DNA of 57,991 nt from a virus. The stretch is taken from the IMG/VR virus record IMGVR_UViG_3300046780_000140, positions 1 to 57,991 of that record; one strand, 5' to 3'. The notes below the pieces were generated by a model that was not told where the DNA came from, searched no databases, and saw only the letters and a list, made by a program, of their open reading frames with translations. A program made the position numbers and the translations under genes. Of the stretch, positions 40,010 to 48,079 are shown in pieces (the stretch's first letter is position 1; the number at the start of each line of letters is the position of its first letter).

Positions 40010-40359
40010 GGCCGTACCTCCTCTCCCCATGAGCACCGACCCACGGCGTTGACGCCATGATGGCGAGAGTCGGTGTCCCACATGGAACAGACCTTGCACA
40101 TTCTCAGGCCCATCCCGTTGTCAACGAAGTCGTGCGCTCGCACCATCTCGACCACCCGCCGCCGCTCCTGGTCCTTGTTGTTGAGCAAACAGGCTCCGCA
40201 GAGCAGGTCCATCCCGACAAGTTCAGGTTCAAGGCAGGAGCAAAACTGTCCGAGGTCGGCCTGCGCTCGGGCACGGAAGGCGATCCCGAGGATCGGTCCT
40301 ACCTGGCAGGGCGTGGCGTCCAGTGCCTCGCGTGCCTTAACAAGCAATGGATGAGTCAC
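39973..40359 (-). CDS. Zinc-ribbon protein (128 aa)
   Basis: Helical start (HPLLVKAREALDATPC), then CSCLEPELVGMDLLCGAC and MCKVCSMWDTDSRHH, giving about eight Cys for two sites. GTG overlaps the upstream membrane gene. Function unknown. Confidence 0.68.
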   Translation of the reverse strand: MTHPLLVKAREALDATPCQVGPILGIAFRARAQADLGQFCSCLEPELVGMDLLCGACLLNNKDQERRRVVEMVRAHDFVDNGMGLRMCKVCSMWDTDSRHHGVNAVGRCSWGEEVRPCAKVPTPNVKQ

Positions 40360-40484
40360 CGTTTCCGTCCTTGTCCTCGCACCGCGTTGTCGTGAATCCA
40401 CCGCCATGCCATCCACAACGGGAAGGCAACACCCAGCAGCACCATGACAGCGATCACCGTCCAGAACAGGACGTGCACTGTCAT
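40356..40484 (-). CDS. Very small membrane protein (42 aa)
   Basis: MTVHVLFWTVIAVMVLLGVA spans the membrane; a basic tail RGQGRKR follows. Overlaps both neighbours by four bases, which supports it despite its size. Confidence 0.62.
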   Translation of the reverse strand: MTVHVLFWTVIAVMVLLGVAFPLWMAWRWIHDNAVRGQGRKR

Positions 40485-41086
40485 AACCGCCACCCTTGTC
40501 CTCGTACCGCTCCGATGTGTCGGCACCGCGGCGGATCGTCACGGGCACCATAGAAGGCGAACTGGAGGCCAGCGTCAAGACACTGGCGGGTCATCCCCTG
40601 CTCGTTCGTGTCCGGGTAACTCATCTCCAACACCCGCCGAGGGATCAGACAAGGGTTACATGACCATCCCCAGTCCCGTATCGCACCGTGGCGAAGAAAC
40701 GTGCAGCCAGGACCGAACGATTCCTCGGTGTAAAGGAACGGGTCAAGGTGGACGATGCCACCCGCCGCGATCTCCAACGGGGAGAACGGCTCCCGCAGAA
40801 GCACCACTTGTGCGAGCGTCTGGTCCCAGTCAAGGATCGCAGCCAACATGGACAGGTCCACGTCGGCAAGGAAAACGAAGTCTTCCTCAACGGCCAGCAA
40901 ATAGTCGACTTCGGCCGTCAGTGCCCAGTCCCATGCCGCTTGTACCGCTCCCGCCATACCGAGAGTGTGGTCCCGGTCGTCAATGACCACCGACTCGTTG
41001 ATCGGTCGTAGATGGGCGTTCAACGAATCCTCGCATTGCGGCAGGTACAGGTCACCGCGATCCGAGATGTAGGCGAGGCCGATCAC
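40481..41086 (-). CDS. Glycosyltransferase-like protein (201 aa)
   Basis: GLAYISDRGDLYLPQCEDSL, HTLGMAGAVQAAWDWALTAE and LLAVEEDFVFLADV (an acidic DxD-like site) followed by PGCTFLRHGAIRDWGW suggest a compact GT-A enzyme. GTG at 41086 overlaps the upstream stop. Confidence 0.68.
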   Translation of the reverse strand: MIGLAYISDRGDLYLPQCEDSLNAHLRPINESVVIDDRDHTLGMAGAVQAAWDWALTAEVDYLLAVEEDFVFLADVDLSMLAAILDWDQTLAQVVLLREPFSPLEIAAGGIVHLDPFLYTEESFGPGCTFLRHGAIRDWGWSCNPCLIPRRVLEMSYPDTNEQGMTRQCLDAGLQFAFYGARDDPPRCRHIGAVRGQGWRL

Positions 41087-41373
41087 GGCTTGACGTTCCA
41101 ATCCCACCGTACCCACTCGTGCTCGGTGCCAATGTCCATACGAGTCAATATGGGATCGAGCCTATGAGGTACGTCGGCCTCGGGGAGATCGGAGTCTCTG
41201 GCGCATACCTCCACGAATCCCCACCGATCCACACCGGAAAGGGAGACGATCTGCGAAGTAGACGGCATACAAAGAGCCCGCTTGAGGTCTTCCTTTGATG
41301 TCAACTCAAGCGAGTTGCCACCGAGTACCTCACAGAGAAGTTCGTCCGACACTTGGAAGAAAGCCATTCTCAT
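41083..41373 (-). CDS. Unknown protein (96 aa)
   Basis: MRMAFFQVSDELLCEVLGGN, then mixed alpha/beta with several Trp at the end (HEWVRWDWNV). ATGA overlap with the upstream gene. No family recognised. Confidence 0.65.
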   Translation of the reverse strand: MRMAFFQVSDELLCEVLGGNSLELTSKEDLKRALCMPSTSQIVSLSGVDRWGFVEVCARDSDLPEADVPHRLDPILTRMDIGTEHEWVRWDWNVKP

Positions 41374-41645
41374 CCCGTTATCTCATAACGGTCAGGTTCC
41401 CGCGACTCCGCCAGGCGCTCGCACGCCTCGCGGAAGCCATGATCCTTGTGCTTCACGACCTCCATCGCTTCTTCTGGCGTCAGGAAATACTCTCCCTTGT
41501 CGCCACAGTATTTCCGGTAATAGGAAAGCGTCACTTCGGTCAACCCACCGTGGACATTCCGAGCCACTGACATCTTCCACAACCTACGATCCGTCGCTAC
41601 GATCTCGTCGTAGTGGGGTTGCGAAAAAGCCCGAGAGCCCTTCAC
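41370..41645 (-). CDS. Unknown protein (91 aa)
   Basis: Contains LSYYRKYCGDKGEYFLTPEE and a helical Glu/Arg end. ATGA overlap with the HNH gene upstream. Function unknown. Confidence 0.65.
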   Translation of the reverse strand: MKGSRAFSQPHYDEIVATDRRLWKMSVARNVHGGLTEVTLSYYRKYCGDKGEYFLTPEEAMEVVKHKDHGFREACERLAESREPDRYEITG

Positions 41646-42265
41646 TTCACTGTCGCCTTCCGCTGCGCCAAAATAGGAGGACGGTCTGATGCTCCTACCA
41701 GGCGCCTCTTTGCGACATAACGAGCATCAGCGACCGCTCGGCAGGCAACACAACTCCGGTATCCATTACCGGGTTGTCTATATAAATTCTCCCCGCTTAA
41801 AGCCCTCCCGCATGTAGAGCAGTGGGTTTTCCGAGCATTCCGGGCAGCCGGAGATTCGCCTCGCTCCTTGTTCACGGCCGCTGGTACGGCTTCCAAATGG
41901 GAGGGACGGACGCAACGCCGAACTCGACATAAATGGTCTATCTGCAAACCATCTGGTATCAACCCGTTGGCCCATTCATACGAAACCACATGAGCGCCGC
42001 GACGACTGTTCCCGATGGTAAAGACCCCGTATCCGTGAGAATTCCCCTTAGGAGTCCAGATCCAACAGGGACCCAAGTCGGGACGATTGACAGGAACGGG
42101 ACCGTCCTTACTGATCTTAGCCCAAAATCTTTCGGATGGTAAGGCAGAGTATCTGCATACATCGCTACAGAACCGTCGCTTGCGAGTGAGCGTTGAGCAT
42201 CCTTCTCGTTCGCATTGGTGGACAGGGTTCTTGTATACACGTCCTGACCATGTACCCTTTGGCAT
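41642..42265 (-). CDS. HNH endonuclease (207 aa)
   Basis: N-terminal zinc element (CEREGCSTLTRKRRFCSDVC), then CWIWTPKG, GYGVFTIG and the HNH_3 core HVVSYEWANGLIPDGLQIDH followed by RCVRPSHLEAV; a second zinc pair CSTCGRA and CVACR at the end. The ATG at 42265 has AAGGAGGGG upstream. Probably a homing endonuclease in the glycosyltransferase island. Confidence 0.88.
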   Translation of the reverse strand: MPKGTWSGRVYKNPVHQCEREGCSTLTRKRRFCSDVCRYSALPSERFWAKISKDGPVPVNRPDLGPCWIWTPKGNSHGYGVFTIGNSRRGAHVVSYEWANGLIPDGLQIDHLCRVRRCVRPSHLEAVPAAVNKERGESPAARNARKTHCSTCGRALSGENLYRQPGNGYRSCVACRAVADARYVAKRRLVGASDRPPILAQRKATVK

Positions 42266-42339
42266 GTCGGCACCCCTCCTTGGGTGTTGACCTGGCCGGG
42301 GGCGGTTACAGCCGTGCCCCGGCCCTTGACTCCTACATC

Positions 42340-44028
42340 TTAGTCGGTACATACGGCGGCCGATGACAACAAGGGTAACTTGTCGCGGTTCTGGTGCATC
42401 CAAAGCGATTCCACATCCAGCCCCCACTTGGCCGCAAAACGCGCCTCGTCACCCCACGCCAGCGCCGTTCTTTCGGCACTCTCGACGGTAGACTTCATGG
42501 GTTCAAGATGGCGAACAGCCGTGTTCACGCAGACTGTGAACCTTCCCGCCTCTCGGGTCTGTCGTTCAAGATCGCTATCGCTATAGAACCAAGCGAACTG
42601 CGGATCGAACCGGAGCCGGTCACTGACCTCACCGCGCACCATGAAGGCGAACCCGCTCATCGTCTGACCCGCCATCGAATCGGACTGGGTGCGGGCGAAC
42701 CCCTCAGGGGGAAGTTCCATCTCCCGGTGGTTAGGGTAACTGATCCAATGATCGTCGGACACCCGTAGCGCTGCCTCAAGGCGCGCCGCGAAATCGGATG
42801 GTATTTCGGTGTCGTCGTTCAGGACAAGCAGGTTGAAAAGGGGTGCGCCTTCCGTGTCGGCCGCTTCCCATGCCAACTGCCAACCTCGTTCCCACATCGA
42901 GGTCAGGGACCAACCGTGACAGTCAACGATCTGGTGTTCCACGTTCGGGGGGTGCGGCAGGTTCTCGTACCCGTTGTCCATGATGAAAACGGTTGTGCAT
43001 TGGTCGGCAAGTTGCGCCACCAGTGTCGCCAGCATCTCCGGCCGGTCCTTGGAGGCGATCACCGCGTAGGTGGGAAGCGCCGGTCGGCACGCCTCCTGCA
43101 ACGACTCCGACTCCGCAATGAACCGGCCCTCATCGGCGGTGAAACTTTTGACGTGTCCCAACCGGACCCCGGTGTGAACATGGACAGCAAACCCGAGAGC
43201 CTGTGCCCTCAAGCAGAAGCTCAGATCTTCCGAATATTCGTCGCCGGTTTCCTGTATCGCCTGCCCGTCATCCCCGATCTCATAGAACTTGGTTTCATCG
43301 AACCACGGCCTTGGCGGCGGGAACCTCAACCGGCCCTCAGGGGTCCGGGCGTCCCGCATCGCCTCAAGCACGGTGCGGTGCACCAGCAGGCAGGCGGCAC
43401 CGGTACCGGACACTGGGATCAGCGTGTCCGCGGGGTACTGGGTGAGTCGCCGCAACCGTTGAACACCGGGCACGAACGCATACAGCGTCGGCCAGATCGT
43501 CCGCGACTGGTCGTTCATCACAGCGAAACACAGGCCACCGACAATCGGCCGGTCCACCGGGTGCGCCGCCTCCACCAACCGTTCCACCAGGTCAGGGTCG
43601 AACACCATATCCGTGTCGATTTGCAGCAACCAGTCGGCGTCCGACTCTTTCAGGAACATGTCAACCAGCCGGTTCCGGTTTCGTGCAATCGTGGCACCCC
43701 CCTCCATGTCAAGGGAGCCGCCACCGTTCACGATCCTCTGCTTCCCACCCAGTTTCCTGCCATCCGGTCCCCGTCGCCCCACCGCGTCATATTGGAACAG
43801 GAACAGCATGGAGCGCATAAACTTGGCTTTCACGTCCTCGGGGTGAGGCCAGCCAATAATGACTTTCTCCTGATCCCTCGGCTTGATACGACTGGCGGGG
43901 ATGAGCAGTTCCCGACCCTCCGGTTCCGAATGGGGACCGAGGATGACGGGACCAGAATGGGGACCGAGGATGACGGGACCACCCTGTACTCGCTTCGGTG
44001 TCACGCGGCCGTTGTGAGGTTTGGTCAC
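42340..44028 (-). CDS. Double-domain glycosyltransferase (562 aa)
   Basis: Two GT-A domains. The first (about 55-320) has IARNRNRLVDMFLKESDADW and LLQIDTDMVFDPDL; the second (about 320-540) has YAVIASKDRPEMLATLVAQL and LLVLNDDTEIPSDF with FAWFYSDSDLERQTREAG. A perfect 27-base tandem duplication gives VILGPHSGP twice near residues 17-34. GTG at 44028 overlaps the upstream stop. Likely the largest enzyme of the glycan pathway; acceptor unknown. Confidence 0.85.
   Translation of the reverse strand: MTKPHNGRVTPKRVQGGPVILGPHSGPVILGPHSEPEGRELLIPASRIKPRDQEKVIIGWPHPEDVKAKFMRSMLFLFQYDAVGRRGPDGRKLGGKQRIVNGGGSLDMEGGATIARNRNRLVDMFLKESDADWLLQIDTDMVFDPDLVERLVEAAHPVDRPIVGGLCFAVMNDQSRTIWPTLYAFVPGVQRLRRLTQYPADTLIPVSGTGAACLLVHRTVLEAMRDARTPEGRLRFPPPRPWFDETKFYEIGDDGQAIQETGDEYSEDLSFCLRAQALGFAVHVHTGVRLGHVKSFTADEGRFIAESESLQEACRPALPTYAVIASKDRPEMLATLVAQLADQCTTVFIMDNGYENLPHPPNVEHQIVDCHGWSLTSMWERGWQLAWEAADTEGAPLFNLLVLNDDTEIPSDFAARLEAALRVSDDHWISYPNHREMELPPEGFARTQSDSMAGQTMSGFAFMVRGEVSDRLRFDPQFAWFYSDSDLERQTREAGRFTVCVNTAVRHLEPMKSTVESAERTALAWGDEARFAAKWGLDVESLWMHQNRDKLPLLSSAAVCTD
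43928..43981. repeat. Perfect 27-bp tandem duplication
   Basis: Two identical 27-base units, 43928-43954 and 43955-43981, inside the N-terminal coding part of the double glycosyltransferase. Frame is kept. Likely a recent slippage event. Confidence 0.9.
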
Positions 44029-44162
44029 GTTTGCTTCCCCAACAGATCGATTTGATGAGCCGACTCACAGTGACGGAGCCACTTCGTCGGGTCGCCCGGA
44101 TAAAAGGCACGACCGCAACAAAGGGCGAAGGGGAACCGCTCCTCGTTCTGCGGCTTCGTCAC
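44025..44162 (-). CDS. Very small zinc-finger protein (45 aa)
   Basis: VTKPQNEERFPFALCCGRAF, then LRHCESAHQIDL, giving a C-C...H-x-C...H arrangement. GTGA overlaps on both sides. Function unknown. Confidence 0.65.
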   Translation of the reverse strand: MTKPQNEERFPFALCCGRAFYPGDPTKWLRHCESAHQIDLLGKQT

Positions 44163-44311
44163 TTCGGGATGTCCCATTCATTCCAACAGTCACGACACCC
44201 GAGCACGTAGAACTCATGGTCCATTCCGAAGTCTCCCGCCTCGCCTTGACCGATGCTATAGGTATCAGTGCCTTCGCACTTCGGGCAGGGTTGACCGTTG
44301 GGGAAGGTCAC
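44159..44311 (-). CDS. Very small zinc-ribbon protein (50 aa)
   Basis: VTFPNGQPCPKCEGTDTYSI and later GCRDCWNEW make a classic four-Cys ribbon. Overlaps both neighbours (GTGA). Confidence 0.7.
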   Translation of the reverse strand: MTFPNGQPCPKCEGTDTYSIGQGEAGDFGMDHEFYVLGCRDCWNEWDIPK

Positions 44312-44661
44312 GGCTTCACTTCAAGCGCATCCGCAAGACGGTCGCCCGCTTCACCCAGTCCGTACTCCTGAGAACCCACGCTGTCTAGGACGGACTCGAT
44401 GTCGGCACGGAGCACCAGTACGTACTTGGCGGCTTCGCTTTGAGCGCAATTCTTGTGTCCCCGCCAAGACTTGCCGACGAACTGGGACCATGAGCACCCG
44501 TCGCCTATAGGTCGCTTGCACACCCCACAAAGGTCGCCCGCCACACACTCGCGGTGACCGACGACGGATGGGTCGTGGAAGGAAGGAGTCAAGGCGATGT
44601 ACGGGACATCAGCACCGCAGACATCGCAGGGAACGGGCGGGAAGGAGTCGGCCGTGGTCAT
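44308..44661 (-). CDS. Cys-rich zinc-binding protein (117 aa)
   Basis: PCDVCGADVPYIA, HRECVAGDLCGVCKRPIGDG and HKNC supply two zinc sites; the C-terminus is helical. The ATG at 44661 overlaps the upstream small gene. Confidence 0.7.
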   Translation of the reverse strand: MTTADSFPPVPCDVCGADVPYIALTPSFHDPSVVGHRECVAGDLCGVCKRPIGDGCSWSQFVGKSWRGHKNCAQSEAAKYVLVLRADIESVLDSVGSQEYGLGEAGDRLADALEVKP

Positions 44662-44813
44662 GCCGATGCCTCCGCTACATCCTTGACGAACCACTTATCG
44701 TGACCCGTCGCGTTGCGGTGTTCAGAGGCCCAACGTCCCCGTTCCTCGGCACTGCCGAACGGTATCGGATCTTCGCCGTAGCACTCTCGGCACAACAGCA
44801 GGAAGAAGGTCAC
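44658..44813 (-). CDS. Very small CxxC protein (51 aa)
   Basis: VTFFLLLCRECYGEDPIPFG, then RGRWASEHRNATGHDKW: one C-x2-C and two His, a single zinc site. Overlaps on both sides. Confidence 0.66.
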   Translation of the reverse strand: MTFFLLLCRECYGEDPIPFGSAEERGRWASEHRNATGHDKWFVKDVAEASA

Positions 44814-45073
44814 GCGTACCACTTCGGCATCTCACGCCAGATGGCGACACCCGCACCGAACCCGAGAGCCTCCAACTGGTTCGCCATGACCTGATCGGCA
44901 ACCTTGTGGGTGTCTTCCCCATCGCCATACGTCTGCTCAGCGACTCGCATCGCCAGCGCAAAATCTGGCGCGCTCAGCGCCACCTCTGAAACTACGACCT
45001 CTTCACGGCGCCCGTCTAGGCGGTTTTCGCCTATGAACCATGTTCCTGGGACGCTTCCCGTTCCGTCCGTCAC
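44810..45073 (-). CDS. Unknown protein (87 aa)
   Basis: VTDGTGSVPGTWFIGENRLD, a beta segment EEVVVSEVAL, then helices ending WREMPKWYA. GTG at 45073 overlaps the upstream stop. Function unknown. Confidence 0.66.
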   Translation of the reverse strand: MTDGTGSVPGTWFIGENRLDGRREEVVVSEVALSAPDFALAMRVAEQTYGDGEDTHKVADQVMANQLEALGFGAGVAIWREMPKWYA

Positions 45074-45390
45074 GCTGACGCCATCCCATGCGCCCGGAGA
45101 TAGTCAGGATTCGTCAACCAGGGTGGCGGGTTGTCGTGACGATGCTCGTGGTACCACATTTCATCCCTCGACACTGGATACCCGTGGGCGATCTTCGCCG
45201 CCACAGACCATGAGCGAGGGTCATCGTTTCCGTGCCGTCGCGGCCCGTAGATGTTGGCGAAGGAACAGTCACGGCAGTACCAACCGAACCCTCCGGGACC
45301 AGTGTTGGACCATCCTGACGGAGACTCGCACCACGGCGGCATCTCGTCGGCCGTAAAGTCTCTCACGGTCCCGTCTGCGTTCAACGGCAT
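45070..45390 (-). CDS. Unknown Cys/Trp-rich protein (106 aa)
   Basis: MPLNADGTVRDFTADEMPPW, then GGFGWYCRDCSFANIYG, and His-rich C-terminal half (MWYHEHRHD). The ATG at 45390 has GGGAGG upstream and is the first gene after the promoter region 45391-45579. Confidence 0.7.
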   Translation of the reverse strand: MPLNADGTVRDFTADEMPPWCESPSGWSNTGPGGFGWYCRDCSFANIYGPRRHGNDDPRSWSVAAKIAHGYPVSRDEMWYHEHRHDNPPPWLTNPDYLRAHGMASA

Positions 45391-45579
45391 CCCATCAACC
45401 TCCCGAATAGGTTCTACACCGAGTATAGCCACCGAACGGTTGATCCTGCGGGAGCGTCCCGGTCCAGCAGTTAACCGAAGCATATGGAAATGCATGGCCG
45501 AGCAGGACAGGGCAGGAGATTCGGGCTCCCACCCCATCCCGCCGGCATCGTCCCCCGACGGGGGGAAGGGGACGAGAAC
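45391..45579 (-). promoter_or_regulatory. Putative promoter region with TATACT -10 and repeated motif copy 4
   Basis: A minus-strand TATACT (45427-45422) is preceded at -35 spacing (17 bases) by CGCAGG, which belongs to the repeated motif at 45437-45458. The motif (identical over 22 bases to 9188-9209) thus overlaps the -35 position, suggesting activator or repressor control of the small-gene operon. Confidence 0.6.
45437..45458 (+). promoter_or_regulatory. Repeated motif, copy 4
   Basis: 22 bases identical to 9188-9209, core TGATCCTGCGGGAGC. Lies 47 bases upstream of the ATG at 45390. Confidence 0.65.
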
Positions 45580-46404
45580 TTACGAGGCCAACGCGTCCGG
45601 GTCGTACAAGGCGAGCAGATCCTTCGCCCATGCCACCTTGTCTGCCACCCGCTGCCCGCTCGGCTGCGACTTCGACCACAGTTCCAGATTGCCGCTACGG
45701 AAGTTGACCAGCGGCCCGTCCGTCGTGTTGTCTGACTTGACCCCGTTGACATGGTGGACGTTCTCGCCCTTGACCAACCGCCGCCCGATCAATTGCTCCA
45801 TCACGAATCGGTGTTCATCAAGGGTGCGCCCATCAACTCGGATGCGGATGTAACCATTCGGCAACGGTTGACGCTCGCCGTTTCCTCGCTTCTTGCGCCG
45901 CAGAGGACCAGGATCGCCGTCCTTCAACTGGCGGGCGTAGTGCAAGCGGCACAGTCCGCGCGCCCATCGACCGGACTCACATTCTTGCACCATACAAACT
46001 TCATGCAAAGAAGTAGTGGGACCGACTTCGCCTGATCCCAACAACCTCTTGTAGTGCATGCCGCACAATCCCTGCGAGCGGGCTCGGCCATCACACCCGT
46101 CCACTTCGCATGGGACATTGGCGAGACGCCTAGATACAACACCCCGGCTGCGGGCACGATCTCGCTCCATGCGGTTCGCCCTGATCCGTTTGCAGTCCCG
46201 CTCGGGATCATCGCAAACAGTGGGGGGCCGACCTTTATGTCCTAGCAGTTGATACTGGAACACGATCCCGCATTCAAGACAGGAGATGTCAATGAAAGGC
46301 GCCGAACTTCCGCTCTTCAGCCACCGCCGATAGTGCGGTTCACACATCCCCCGAGAGCAGACAGCGGTTCCGCACCCATCGATCGAGCAAGTACTGTTCA
46401 GCAT
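45580..46404 (-). CDS. HNH endonuclease with three zinc knuckles (274 aa)
   Basis: Three similar Cys/His knuckles at the front (CSIDGCGTAVCSRGMCEPHY, CEVDGCDGRARSQGLCGMHY and CMVQECESGRWARGLCRLHY) followed by a C-terminal HNH core (EHRFVMEQLIGRRLVKGENV, HHVNGVKSDN, NLELWSKSQ). The ATG at 46404 has AGGAGG seven bases upstream. Free-standing homing endonuclease type, sited next to the capsid gene as is common in phages. Confidence 0.88.
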   Translation of the reverse strand: MLNSTCSIDGCGTAVCSRGMCEPHYRRWLKSGSSAPFIDISCLECGIVFQYQLLGHKGRPPTVCDDPERDCKRIRANRMERDRARSRGVVSRRLANVPCEVDGCDGRARSQGLCGMHYKRLLGSGEVGPTTSLHEVCMVQECESGRWARGLCRLHYARQLKDGDPGPLRRKKRGNGERQPLPNGYIRIRVDGRTLDEHRFVMEQLIGRRLVKGENVHHVNGVKSDNTTDGPLVNFRSGNLELWSKSQPSGQRVADKVAWAKDLLALYDPDALAS

Positions 46405-46430
46405 ATCGGACCTCCTACATAGGTCTGGTA

Positions 46431-46460
46431 GAGAGCCAGGGGGTCCATCCCCTGGCTCTC
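46431..46460 (-). terminator. Hairpin after the major capsid gene
   Basis: GAGAGCCAGGGG (46431-46442) pairs perfectly with CCCCTGGCTCTC (46449-46460) around a 6-base loop, 72 bases past the capsid stop. There is no clear T-run on the minus strand, so termination may be partial. It would insulate the HNH gene from strong capsid transcription. Confidence 0.65.
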
Positions 46461-46531
46461 CCTTATTGTACCAGATTCTACGTTGGAGCGACATGCCACA
46501 TGGCGATTAACCCACCAGCGGCGTGTCTAGG

Positions 46532-48076
46532 TCATACTCTTAAGAGCTGAAAAGCGGAGGGCACGACGGCCCGTGCGCCAACTCTCCAGCTCCCAAACCA
46601 ACCTACCTCGCCAGTTGGCCGGCGATTTGCGCCAATGACCAAGGGATTATAGGCCACGGAAAATCCGATTCGATCGACGATGTAGTACCCCGCTTTGAAG
46701 TCCCCAAGGACGAGAACGTCGTCATTGGAGGCGGTGGCGGCGCTGAGCGAGTTCTGCATCGCGGACGCCTCGTTCATCGGGTAGCCGATCAACTTGGACG
46801 GGACCGCTCCACCGAAGTCGACCCAGAACGCGGACTGCGCCTGAGAGGGGCCGGTGGCGAGCGCCCGGAGGATGTTGATGATCCCCTTGGCGGCGATCCA
46901 CTGGGCGTTGGGACGGAACCGGGGACTCATGTTGGTGTCCACGGTGAACACGTCGATGGCGCCGATGGACCCGTTGGTCTGCGCCGAGGTGCGCGACGCG
47001 GTGACCAACTGGAGTTCGGTGACCACCCCGTACGGCTGGGTGGACCCAGTGCCCACGGCGAACGCTGCGCCTTCCAGCCGGTCGCGGGCGTCCGCGAACA
47101 GCATGGCGATGTCGGTTGCCAGGTTGGTGTCCTCGATCGTCTCGAACGACGCCTGCACGTACGCGTCGGCTCGGACGGGGGTGATGGACGGCTGGGTGAA
47201 CGTGGGGGACGCATCGGTCGCCTCGGCGGCCTCAGAAGTCCATTCCGCCGTGACGCCGGCAGAGGTGACACCCTTCCACGTCTGTGTCGTAATTGTCTTA
47301 ACAGTGGAGATGGACCGGATCGGATTGACAATTCCGGCATTGGTCATGAGGAGCGTGGGGTCGAGGAACGGCGGCACGATGGCCTGACCCGCGGAGATGG
47401 AACCCTCGTTGACGGCACGGTCGCGAGCCTCGGTGAAGTACCGGGCGTCGTCGCGGTCCACCATGTGCAAACCTTCGGGGCCTTGACGGAGGAACGCGGT
47501 GAACGCCCGCACGTACATGGGGTTGCCGTAGGTGAGGATGTGGTCGGCCACCTGGCGGTCACGGCGGGAGTTGTCGGCGTTGTCGATCAGCTTCTGCGCC
47601 GACTTCTTCCACTCCGGTTCCGCGCTGCGCCACGAGTCGATGGCGAACGAGGCCCGGTCCCGGTAGGACGCGCCGTCCTTCGGGTTCAACGGGTTCATGT
47701 TCGCCCGGTCGTAGATGTCGTCGGTCCCGGTGTTGCCGATGTTGAACGCGGCGCGGGCTTGGCCACTACCTGCGGCCCCGTCACCGGTCACGGCGACAGC
47801 CGAGGTGGCGAGGTTGGAGGAACGGATCTCGTTGAGGCGAAGGGCGCGGGCCTGAAGGGGTGCGGCCTCGTCCTCGAGGGTCTGGTGTTCGGCGGTGATG
47901 GTGTCGAACTCGGCGGTCCCGGCGTCCCATGCGGAACGCTGCGATTCGTCGAGGTCGCCGTCGACGGCACCGAGGGTCGCCATCTCCGACTGGAGGGCGG
48001 CGTGTCGGGTGCGGATCTCGGTCTGGCGGGCACGGATCTCTGCGAGTCGTGCGCCACCGGAAGGGGTGTCGGGCAT
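46532..48076 (-). CDS. Major capsid protein, HK97 family (514 aa)
   Basis: Residues 1-85 are a coiled-coil delta (scaffold) domain (RLAEIRARQTEIRTRHAALQ). The capsid fold follows with GSISAGQAIVPPFLDPTLLM, EWTSEAAEATDASPTF, VQASFETIEDTNLATDIAML and the C-terminal GEVGWFGSWRVGARAVV. The protease gene directly upstream presumably removes the delta domain. The ATG at 48076 has AAGGAA upstream. Confidence 0.93.
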   Translation of the reverse strand: MPDTPSGGARLAEIRARQTEIRTRHAALQSEMATLGAVDGDLDESQRSAWDAGTAEFDTITAEHQTLEDEAAPLQARALRLNEIRSSNLATSAVAVTGDGAAGSGQARAAFNIGNTGTDDIYDRANMNPLNPKDGASYRDRASFAIDSWRSAEPEWKKSAQKLIDNADNSRRDRQVADHILTYGNPMYVRAFTAFLRQGPEGLHMVDRDDARYFTEARDRAVNEGSISAGQAIVPPFLDPTLLMTNAGIVNPIRSISTVKTITTQTWKGVTSAGVTAEWTSEAAEATDASPTFTQPSITPVRADAYVQASFETIEDTNLATDIAMLFADARDRLEGAAFAVGTGSTQPYGVVTELQLVTASRTSAQTNGSIGAIDVFTVDTNMSPRFRPNAQWIAAKGIINILRALATGPSQAQSAFWVDFGGAVPSKLIGYPMNEASAMQNSLSAATASNDDVLVLGDFKAGYYIVDRIGFSVAYNPLVIGANRRPTGEVGWFGSWRVGARAVVPSAFQLLRV

Positions 48077-48079
48077 GGG

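Noticed and set aside
42916-44055. Plus-strand open frame of 379 codons
   Set aside because: Antisense shadow of the double glycosyltransferase, rich in Arg, His and Gln with no fold signal.
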